Both the position numbers and the translations under genes were made by a program. Below the pieces are notes generated by a model. It was not told the DNA's origin. It saw only the letters and a list, made by a program, of their open reading frames with translations, and made no database searches. A stretch of 64,000 bases of DNA from Atherix ibis (Eukaryota > Arthropoda > Insecta > Diptera > Athericidae): positions 81,144,806-81,208,805 of the forward strand of contig OY282608.1 of NCBI GenBank assembly GCA_958298945.1. The letters are read 5' to 3'. Positions 53,301 through 64,000 of this stretch are shown here, one piece after another. The stretch's first letter is position 1, and every line of letters starts with the position of its first letter.

Positions 53301-55603
53301 CAAGCCAACAACCCAACAAACCAACAAGCCAATAACGAACAAACCAACAAACCAACAAACCAACAAACCAACAAACCAACAAACCAACAATCCAACAAAC
53401 CAACAACCCAACAAGCCAACAAACCAACAAGCCAACAAACCAAAAGACCAACAAACCAACAAACAAACAAACCAACAAACCAACAAGCCAACAAACCAAC
53501 AAGCCAATAACGAACAAACCAACAAACCAATAAACCAACAAACCAACAAACCAAAAAACCAACAAACGAACAAACCGGCAAACCAACAAACCAAAAAACC
53601 AACAAGCCAACAAACCAAAAAACCAACAACCCAACAAACCAAAAAACCAACAAACCAACAAACCAAAACCCAAAAAACCAACAAACCAAAAAACCAAAAA
53701 ACCAACAAACCAACAAACCAACAAACGAAGAAACTAACAAACCAACAAACCAACAAACCAACAAACCAACAAACCAACAAACCAACAAACCAACAAACCA
53801 ACAAACCAACAAACCAACAAACCAACAAACCAACAAACCAACAAACCAACAAACCAACAAACCAACAAACCAACAAACCAACAAACAAATAAACAAACAA
53901 ACCAACAAACCAGCAAACCAACAAACCAACAAACCAACAAGCCAATAAGCCAATAGGCCAACAAACCAACAAACGAACAAACCAACAAACCAACAAACCA
54001 ACAAACCAACAAACCAACAAGCCAACAAACCAACAAACCAACAAGCCAACAACCCAACAAACCAAAAAACCAACAAACGAACAAACCAACAAACAAACAA
54101 ACCAACAAACCAACAAACCACCAACCCAAGAAACCAACCAACCAACAAAGGAACAAACCAACAAACCAACAAACCAACAAACCAACAAGCCAACAAACCA
54201 AAAAACCAACAAACCAACAAACCAAAAAACCAACAAACCAACAAACCAACAAACCAACAAACCAACAAACCAACAAACCAACAAACCAAAAAACCAACAA
54301 ACCACAAACCAACAAGCCAAGAAACCAACAAACTAACAAGCCAACAAACGAACAAACCAAAAAACAAACAAACTAACAAACCAACAAACCAACAAGCCAA
54401 CAAACCAACAAGCCAACAAGCCAACAACCCAACAAACCAAAAAACCAACAAACGAACAAACCAACAAACAAACAAACCAACAAACCAACAAACCACCAAG
54501 CCAAGAAACCAACAAACCAACAAACTACAAACCAACAAACCAACAAACCAAAAAACCAACAAACGAACAAACCAACAAACCAACAAACCAACAAACCAAC
54601 AAGCCAACAAACCAACAAACCAACAAACCAACAACCCAACAAACCAACAAACAAATAAACAAACAAACCAACAAACCAGCAAACCAACAAACCAACAAAC
54701 CAACAAGCCAGTAAGCCAATAAGCCAACAAACCAACAAACGAACAAACCAACAAACCAACAAACCAACAAACCAACAAACCAACAAGCCAACAAACCAAC
54801 AAACCAACAAACCAACAAGCCAACAACCCAACAAACCAAAAAACCAACAAACGAACAAACCAACAAACAAACAAACAAACAAACCAAAAAACAAACAAAC
54901 CAACAAACCAACAAACCAACCAACCAACAAAGGAACAAACCAACAAACCAACAAACCAACAAACCAACAAGCCAACAAACCAAAAAACCAACAAACCAAC
55001 AAACCAACAAACCAAAAAACCAACAAACCAACAAACCAACAAACCAACAAACCAACAAACCAACAAACCAACAAACCAAAAAACCAACAAACCACAAACC
55101 AACAAGCCAAGAAACCAACAAACCAACAAGCCAACAAACGAACAAACCAAAAAACAAACAAACTAACAAACCAACAAACCAACAAGCCAACAAACCAACA
55201 AGCCAACAAGCCAACAACCCAACAAACCAAAAAACCAACAAACGAACAAACCAACAAACCAACAAACCACCAAGCCAAGAAACCAACAAACCAACAAACT
55301 AACAAACCAACAAACCAACAAACCAAAAAACCAACAAACGAACAAACCAACAAACCAACAAACCAACAAACCAACAAGCCAACAAACCAACAAACCAACA
55401 AACCAACAACCCAACAAACCAACAAACCAACAAACCAACAAACCAACAAACCAACAAACGAACAAACCAACAAGCCAACAAACCAACAAACCAACAAACC
55501 AACAAACCAACAAACCAACAAGCCAACCAACCAACAAACGAACAAACCAACAAACCAACAAATCAACAAGCCAACAAAACAAAAAACCAACAAACCAACA
55601 AAC
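50242..55603 (+). repeat. 5,542-bp-period duplication, copy 1
   Basis: Landmarks such as CTAAAATAC (52,068/57,610), the ATG variant (52,521/58,063), CGAAAAAACC, CCGGC (53,577/59,119) and CCAGTAAGCC recur at exactly 5,542 bp throughout. Where I compared the two they were identical. The match begins near 50,242/55,784 and ends near 55,603/61,145. Confidence 0.9.
50321..51391 (+). repeat. 1,071-bp tandem duplication, copy 2
   Basis: This is the partner of 49,250-50,320. It has CTAAC where copy 1 has CCAAC at about 50,366, and one AAAAAACC variant shifted by a unit. It overlaps the left end of the 5,542-bp duplication. Confidence 0.85.
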
Positions 55604-55783
55604 TAACAAACCAACAAACCAACAAACCAAAAAACCAACAAACGAACAAACCAACAAACCAACAAACCAACAAACCAACAAGCCAACAAACCAACAAACC
55701 AACAAACCAACAACCCAACAAACCAACAAACCAACAAACCAACAAACCAACAAACCAACAAACGAACAAACCAACAAGCCAAC

Positions 55784-58700
55784 AAACGAACAAACCAACA
55801 AACCAACAAACCAACAAACCAACAAGCCAACAAACCAACAAACCAACAAACCAACAACCCAACAAACCAACAAACAAATAAACAAACAAACCAACAAACC
55901 AGCAAACTAACAAACCAACAAACCAACAAGCCAGTAAGCCAATAAGCCAACAAACCAACAAACGAACAAACCAACAAACCAACAAACCAACAAACCAACA
56001 AACCAACAAGCCAACAAACCAACAAACCAACAAACCAACAAGCCAACAACCCAACAAACCAAAAAACCAACAAACGAACAAACCAACAAACAAACAAACG
56101 AACAAACCAAAAAACAAACAAACTAACAAACCAACAAACCAACAAGCCAACAAACCAACAAGCCAACAAACCAACAAACAAATAAACAAACAAACCAACA
56201 AACCAGCAAACCAACAAACCAACAAACCAACAAGCCAATAAGCCAATAAGCCAACAAACCAACAAACGAACAAACCAACAAACCAACAAACCAACAAACC
56301 AACAAACCAACAAGCCAACAAACCAACAAACCAACAAGCCAACAACCCAACAAACCAAAAAACCAACAAACGAACAAACCAACAAACAAACAAACCAACA
56401 AACCAACAAACCACCAACCCAAGAAACCAACCAACCAACAAAGGAACAAACCAACAAACCAACAAACCAACAAACCAACAAGCCAACAAACCAAAAAACC
56501 AACAAACCAACAAACCAACAAACCAAAAAACCAACAAACCAACAAACCAACAAACCAACAAACCAACAAACCAACAAACCAAAAAACCAACAAACCACAA
56601 ACCAACAAGCCAAGAAACCAACAAACCAACAAGCCAACAAACGAACAAACCAAAAAACAAACAAACTAACAAACCAACAAACCAACAAGCCAACAAACCA
56701 ACAAGCCAACAAGCCAACAACCCAACAAACCAAAAAACCAACAAACGAACAAACCAACAAACAAACAAACCAACAAACCAACAAACCACCAAGCCAAGAA
56801 ACCAACAAACCAACAAACTAACAAACCAACAAACCAACAAACCAAAAAACCAACAAACGAACAAACCAACAAACCAACAAACCAACAAACCAACAAGCCA
56901 ACAAACCAACAAACCAACAAACCAACAACCCAACAAACCAACAAACCAACAAACCAACAAACCAACAAACCAACAAACCAACAAATCAACAAGCCAACAA
57001 ACCAACAAACCAACAAACCAACAAACCAACAAACCAACAAGCCAACCAACCAACAAACGAACAAACCAACAAACCAACAAATCAACAAGCCAACAAAACA
57101 AAAAACCAACAAACCAACAAACCACCAAGCCAACAAACCAAAAAACCAACAAACCAACAAACCAACAAACCAACAAACCAAAAAACCAACAAACCACAAA
57201 CCAACAAGCCAAGAAACGAACAAACCAACAAGCCAACAAACGAACAAACCAACAAACAAACAAACCAACAAACCAACAAACCAACAAGCCAACAAACCAA
57301 CAAACAAATAAATAAACAAACCAACAAACCAGCAAACCAACAAACCAATAAGCGAATAAGCCAACAAACCAACAAACGAACAAACCAACAAACCAACAAA
57401 CTAACAAACCAACAAACCAACAAACCAAAAAAACCAACAAACCAACAAACCAACAAACCAATTAGCCAACAAACCAACAAACCAACAAGCCAACAAGCCA
57501 ACAAACCAAAAAACCAACAAACGAACAAACCAACAAACAAACAAACCAACAAACCAACAAACCGCCAAGCCAAGAAACCAACAAACCAACAAACCAACAA
57601 ACAAACAAACTAAAATACAACAAACCAACAAACCAACAATCCAACAAACCAACAAGCCAACAAACCAACAAGCCAACAAACGAACAAACGAACAAACCAT
57701 CAAACCAACAAACCAACAAACCAACAAACCAACAAACGAACAAACGAACAAACCAACAAACCAACGAACCAACAAACCAACAAACCAACAAACCAAAAAA
57801 ACCAACAAACTAACAAACCAACAAACAAATAAACCAACAAACCAACAAACGAACAAACCAACAAACCGACAAACCAACAAACCAACAAACGAATAAACGA
57901 ACAAACCAACAAACCAACAAACTAACAAGCCAACAAACCAAAAAACCGACAAACCAACAAACCAGCAAACCAATAAACCAGCAAACAAACAAACAAATAA
58001 AACAACAAACCAACAAACCAACAATCCAACAAACCAACAAACCAACAAACCAACAAACCAACATGCCAACAAGCCAACAACCCAACAAACAAACAAACGA
58101 ACAAACGAACAAACCATCAAACCAACAAACCAATAAATCAATAAACCAACAAACCAAAAACGAACAAACCAACAAACCAACAAACCAACAAACCAACAAA
58201 CCAAAAACCAACAAACCAACAAACTAACAAACCAACAAACCAATAAACCAACAAGCCAACAAACCAGCAAGCCAACAAACTAACAAACGAAAAAACCAAC
58301 AAACCAACAAACTACCAAACTAACAAGCCAACAAACCAAAAAACCAACAAACCAACAAACCAACAAATCAACAAACCAACAAACAAATAAGCCAACAAAC
58401 GAACAAACGAACAAATTAACAAACCAACAAACCAACAAATAAATAAACCAACAAACCAACAAACGAACAAACCAACAAACCAAAAAACCAACAAACCAAC
58501 AAACCAACAAACCAAGAACCAAGAAACCAACAAACCAACAAACCAACAAACCAACAAACCAACAAACCAACAAACGAACAAACTAACAAGCCAACAAGCC
58601 AACAAACCAACAAGCCAACAAACGAACAAACCAACAAACCAACAAACCAACAAACAAATAAACCAACAAACCAATAAACCAACAAACCAACAAACCAACA

Positions 58701-61145
58701 AACGAACAACCCAACAAACCAACAAACCAACAAACCAACCAACCAACAAAACAACAAACCAACAAACCAACAAACCAACAAACCAACAAACCAACAAACC
58801 AACAAACCAACAAACCAACAAACAAACAAACCAACAAACCAACAAGCCAACAACCCAACAAACCAACAAGCCAATAACGAACAAACCAACAAACCAACAA
58901 ACCAACAAACCAACAAACCAACAAACCAACAATCCAACAAACCAACAACCCAACAAGCCAACAAACCAACAAGCCAACAAACCAAAAGACCAACAAACCA
59001 ACAAACAAACAAACCAACAAACCAACAAGCCAACAAACCAACAAGCCAATAACGAACAAACCAACAAACCAATAAACCAACAAACCAACAAACCAAAAAA
59101 CCAACAAACGAACAAACCGGCAAACCAACAAACCAAAAAACCAACAAGCCAACAAACCAAAAAACCAACAACCCAACAAACCAAAAAACCAACAAACCAA
59201 CAAACCAAAACCCAAAAAACCAACAAACCAAAAAACCAAAAAACCAACAAACCAACAAACCAACAAACGAAGAAACTAACAAACCAACAAACCAACAAAC
59301 CAACAAACCAACAAACCAACAAACCAACAAACCAACAAACCAACAAACCAACAAACCAACAAACCAACAAACCAACAAACCAACAAACCAACAAACCAAC
59401 AAACCAACAAACCAACAAACCAACAAACAAATAAACAAACAAACCAACAAACCAGCAAACCAACAAACCAACAAACCAACAAGCCAATAAGCCAATAGGC
59501 CAACAAACCAACAAACGAACAAACCAACAAACCAACAAACCAACAAACCAACAAACCAACAAGCCAACAAACCAACAAACCAACAAGCCAACAACCCAAC
59601 AAACCAAAAAACCAACAAACGAACAAACCAACAAACAAACAAACCAACAAACCAACAAACCACCAACCCAAGAAACCAACCAACCAACAAAGGAACAAAC
59701 CAACAAACCAACAAACCAACAAACCAACAAGCCAACAAACCAAAAAACCAACAAACCAACAAACCAAAAAACCAACAAACCAACAAACCAACAAACCAAC
59801 AAACCAACAAACCAACAAACCAACAAACCAAAAAACCAACAAACCACAAACCAACAAGCCAAGAAACCAACAAACTAACAAGCCAACAAACGAACAAACC
59901 AAAAAACAAACAAACTAACAAACCAACAAACCAACAAGCCAACAAACCAACAAGCCAACAAGCCAACAACCCAACAAACCAAAAAACCAACAAACGAACA
60001 AACCAACAAACAAACAAACCAACAAACCAACAAACCACCAAGCCAAGAAACCAACAAACCAACAAACTACAAACCAACAAACCAACAAACCAAAAAACCA
60101 ACAAACGAACAAACCAACAAACCAACAAACCAACAAACCAACAAGCCAACAAACCAACAAACCAACAAACCAACAACCCAACAAACCAACAAACAAATAA
60201 ACAAACAAACCAACAAACCAGCAAACCAACAAACCAACAAACCAACAAGCCAGTAAGCCAATAAGCCAACAAACCAACAAACGAACAAACCAACAAACCA
60301 ACAAACCAACAAACCAACAAACCAACAAGCCAACAAACCAACAAACCAACAAACCAACAAGCCAACAACCCAACAAACCAAAAAACCAACAAACGAACAA
60401 ACCAACAAACAAACAAACAAACAAACCAAAAAACAAACAAACCAACAAACCAACAAACCAACCAACCAACAAAGGAACAAACCAACAAACCAACAAACCA
60501 ACAAACCAACAAGCCAACAAACCAAAAAACCAACAAACCAACAAACCAACAAACCAAAAAACCAACAAACCAACAAACCAACAAACCAACAAACCAACAA
60601 ACCAACAAACCAACAAACCAAAAAACCAACAAACCACAAACCAACAAGCCAAGAAACCAACAAACCAACAAGCCAACAAACGAACAAACCAAAAAACAAA
60701 CAAACTAACAAACCAACAAACCAACAAGCCAACAAACCAACAAGCCAACAAGCCAACAACCCAACAAACCAAAAAACCAACAAACGAACAAACCAACAAA
60801 CCAACAAACCACCAAGCCAAGAAACCAACAAACCAACAAACTAACAAACCAACAAACCAACAAACCAAAAAACCAACAAACGAACAAACCAACAAACCAA
60901 CAAACCAACAAACCAACAAGCCAACAAACCAACAAACCAACAAACCAACAACCCAACAAACCAACAAACCAACAAACCAACAAACCAACAAACCAACAAA
61001 CGAACAAACCAACAAGCCAACAAACCAACAAACCAACAAACCAACAAACCAACAAACCAACAAGCCAACCAACCAACAAACGAACAAACCAACAAACCAA
61101 CAAATCAACAAGCCAACAAAACAAAAAACCAACAAACCAACAAAC
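55784..61145 (+). repeat. 5,542-bp-period duplication, copy 2
   Basis: This is the partner of 50,242-55,603. The 180 bp between the copies (55,604-55,783) is array that resembles nearby CGAACAAGCC-rich sequence but does not fit the 5,542-bp register. A constant offset over more than 5 kb, without any unit slip, makes this one of the youngest events, or an assembly duplication. Confidence 0.9.
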
Positions 61146-63433
61146 CACCAAGCCAACAAACCAAAAAACCAACAAACCAACAAACCAACAAACCAACAAA
61201 CCAAAAAACCAACAAACCACAAACCAACAAGCCAAGAAACGAACAAACCAACAAGCCAACAAACGAACAAACCAACAAACAAACAAACCAACAAACCAAC
61301 AAACCAACAAGCCAACAAACCAACAAACAAATAAATAAACAAACCAACAAACCAGCAAACCAACAAACCAATAAGCGAATAAGCCAACAAACCAACAAAC
61401 GAACAAACCAACAAACCAACAAACTAACAAACCAACAAACCAACAAACCAAAAAAACCAACAAACCAACAAACCAACAAACCAATTAGCCAACAAACCAA
61501 CAAACCAACAAGCCAACAAGCCAACAAACCAAAAAACCAACAAACGAACAAACTAACAAACAAACAAACCAACAAACCAACAAACCGCCAAGCCAAGAAA
61601 CCAACAAACCAACAAACCAACAAACAAACAAACTAAAATTCAACAAACCAACAAACCAACAATCCAACAAACCAACAAGCCAACAAACCAACAAGCCAAC
61701 AAACGAACAAACGAACAAACCATCAAACCAACAAACCAACAAACCAACAAACCAACAAACGAACAAACGAACAAACCAACAAACCAACGAACCAACAAAC
61801 CAACAAACCAACAAACCAAAAAAACCAACAAACTAACAAACCAACAAACAAATAAACCAACAAACCAACAAACGAACAAACCAACAAACCGACAAACCAA
61901 CAAACCAACAAACGAATAAACGAACAAACCAACAAACCAACAAACTAACAAGCCAACAAACCAAAAAACCGACAAACCAACAAACCAGCAAACCAATAAA
62001 CCAGCAAACAAACAAACAAATAAAACAACAAACCAACAAACCAACAATCCAACAAACCAACAAACCAACAAACCGACAAACCAACATGCCAACAAGCCAA
62101 CAACCCAACAAACAAACAAACGAACAAACGAACAAACCATCAAACCAACAAACCAATAAATCAATAAACCAACAAACCAAAAACGAACAAACCAACAAAC
62201 CAACAAACCAACAAACCAACAAACCAACAAACCAACAAACCAACAAACTAACAAACCAACAAACCAATAAACCAACAAGCCAACAAACCAGCAAGCCAAC
62301 AAACTAACAAACGAAAAAACCAACAAACCAACAAACTACCAAACTAACAAGCCAACAAACCAAAAAACCAACAAACCAACAAACCAACAAATCAACAAAC
62401 CAACAAACAAATAAGCCAACAAACGAACAAACGAACAAACTAACAAACCAACAAATAAATAAACCAACAAACCAACAAACGAACAAACCAACAAACCAAA
62501 AAACCAACAAACCAACAAACCAACAAACCAAGAACCAACAAACCAACAAACCAACAAACCAACAAACCAACAAACCAACAAACCAACAAACGAACAAACT
62601 AACAAGCCAACAAGCCAACAAACCAACAAGCCAACAAACGAACAAACCAACAAACCAACAAACCAACAAACAAATACACCAACAAACCAATAAACCAACA
62701 AACCAACAAACCAACAAACGAACAACCCAACAAACCAACAAACCAACAAACCAACCAACCAACAAAACAACAAACCAACAAACCAACAAACCAACAAACC
62801 AACAAACCAACAAACCAACAAACCAACAAACCAACAAACAAACAAACCAACAAACCAACAAGCCAACAACCCAACAAACCAACAAGCCAATAACGAACAA
62901 ACCAACAAACCAACAAACCAACAAACCAACAAACCAACAAACCAACAATCCAACAAACCAACAACCCAACAAGCCAACAAACCAACAAGCCAACAAACCA
63001 AAAGACCAACAAACCAACAAACAAACAAACCAACAAACCAACAAGCCAACAAACCAACAAGCCAATAACGAACACACCAACAAACCAATAAACCAACAAA
63101 CCAACAAACCAAAAAACCAACAAACGAACAAACCGGCAAACCAACAAACCAAAAAACCAACAAGCCAACAAACCAAAAAACCAACAACCCAACAAACCAA
63201 AAAACCAACAAACCAACAAACCAAAACCCAAAAAACCAACAAAACAACAAACCAAAAAACCAAAAAACCAACAAACCAACAAACAAACAAACGAAGAAAC
63301 TAACAAACCAACAAACCAACAAACCAACAAACCAACAAACCAACAAACCAACAAACCAACAAACCAACAAACCAACAAACCAACAAACCAACAAACCAAC
63401 AAACCAACAAACCAACAAACCAACAAACCAACA
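61146..63433 (+). repeat. Partial third copy (matches about 57,123-59,409)
   Basis: The offset to copy 2 is 4,023 bp at the left, 4,024 after a 1-bp difference near 62,220, 4,016 at CCGGC (59,119/63,135) and 4,024 near 59,276/63,300. It reads CTAAAATTC at 61,633 where the other two read CTAAAATAC, and has private CACACC near 63,074 and AAATACACC near 62,675. It is more diverged than copies 1 and 2 are from each other. Confidence 0.86.
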
Positions 63434-64000
63434 AGCGAACAAACCAACAAAACAACAAACCAACAAGCCAACAAACGAACAAACCAACAAACCAACAAAC
63501 CAACAAATCAACAAACCAACAAACAAATAAGCCAACAAACGAACAAACGAACAAACTAACAAACCAACAAATAAATAAACCAACAAACCAACAAACGAAC
63601 AAACCAACAAACCAAAAAAACCAACAAACCAACAAACCAACAAACCAAGAAACCAACAAACCAACAAACCAACAAACCAACAAACCAACAAACCAACAAA
63701 CCAACAAACCAACAAACCAACAAACCAACAAACCAACAAACCAACAAGCCAACAAGCCAACAAACCAACAAGCCAACAAACGAACAAACCAACAAACCAA
63801 CAAACCAACAAACCAACAAACCAACAAACCAACAAACCAACAAACCAACAAGCCAACAAGCCAACAAACCAACAAGCCAACAAACGAACAAACCAACAAA
63901 CCAACAAACCAACAAACAAATAAACCAACAAACCAATAAACCAACAAACCAACAAACCAACAACCCAACAAACCAACAAACCAACAAACCAACCAACCAA

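Larger units (their letters stand above)
1..64000 (+). repeat. Octanucleotide satellite array, unit CCAACAAA
   Basis: The whole window is a head-to-tail array of the 8-bp unit CCAACAAA (TTTGTTGG on the other strand), roughly 8,000 units, starting and ending inside the array. The + strand is almost only A and C. No inverted block, unique sequence or transposon interrupts it. The commonest variants, numbering the unit C1 C2 A3 A4 C5 A6 A7 A8, are A8 to G, C2 to G, C2 to A, C2 to T, C5 to A and C5 to T. Occasional 1-bp gains or losses shift the phase. The longest perfect runs are about 150 bp, for example about 26,215-26,370 and 53,737-53,884. No protein, RNA or regulatory function is assigned. 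Confidence 0.98.
48561..64000 (+). repeat. Region VII: C/D-like blocks with 1,071-bp and 5,542-bp duplications
   Basis: This is all satellite. From 48,561 to 49,249 it is C/D-like array with CCATTAAACC near 49,041. Two near-complete 5.5-kb copies and a partial third follow. Third-family landmarks (AATAACG, CCGGC at 53,577, 59,119 and 63,135) appear inside each copy, so each copy is itself a composite. The final 63,434-64,000 resembles 62,380-62,760 (offset about 1,116 bp). The array runs off the window end. Confidence 0.83.

Noticed and set aside
1..64000. Telomeric repeat array
   Set aside because: The G-rich strand has GG every 8 bases, not the GGG or GG-rich short units of known telomeres such as TTAGGG, TTTAGGG or TTGGGG. 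The multi-kilobase higher-order structure also fits a satellite better.
1..64000. Hairpins, terminators, tRNA or structured RNA
   Set aside because: A strand of almost only A and C cannot base-pair with itself, so no stem of useful length can form within the array.

Overview
The window holds no recognisable gene. All 64,000 bases are one continuous tandem array of an 8-bp unit, CCAACAAA on the + strand (TTTGTTGG on the other). It runs off both ends of the window. The + strand is almost entirely A and C, the - strand T and G, and the orientation never inverts. I see no unique DNA, transposon, RNA gene or CRISPR array. An uninterrupted microsatellite-like array this long, organised into multi-kilobase higher-order repeats, suggests a eukaryotic satellite, either subtelomeric, pericentromeric or an interstitial block. 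That is inference: nothing here identifies the organism, and a long-read assembly artefact cannot be excluded.

The array is not homogeneous. Units carry point variants (A8 to G giving CAAGCC, C2 to G giving CGAAC, C2 to A giving CAAACAAAC, C5 to A or T, and rarer ones) plus occasional 1-bp phase shifts. Combinations of rare variants serve as landmarks and recur at fixed spacing, which exposes higher-order blocks. Layout: 1-5,740, family A and B blocks, including a 1,083-bp block copied exactly 3,800 bp away; 5,741-12,726, a near-perfect tandem duplication of about 3.49 kb (C); 12,727-19,189, a 2.2-kb duplication (D) and a five-member cassette (E) with an invariant 384-bp marker spacing; 19,190-24,420, a chimera of C and D copies; 24,421-42,195, a third family marked by AATAACG, two poly-A landmark cassettes (H, J) and a 4.2-kb period; 42,196-48,560, family-A-like blocks with 1,286-bp and 1,169-bp duplications; 48,561-64,000, C/D-like sequence with 1,071-bp and 5,542-bp duplications and a partial third copy.

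Long open frames exist, up to 1,117 codons on the - strand, because the unit has no stop in any frame of either strand and 8 is not divisible by 3. Every frame therefore reads the same octapeptide cycle (LVCWFVGL on -, KPTNQQTN on +). The - strand frames I checked at base level begin at TTG rather than ATG, three frames are open at once, and stops fall only at sporadic variant bases. I treat them as by-products of the repeat, not genes. What matters here is the record of slippage, unequal exchange and segmental duplication in the array. All identities and boundaries were read by eye and should be confirmed by a self-alignment.
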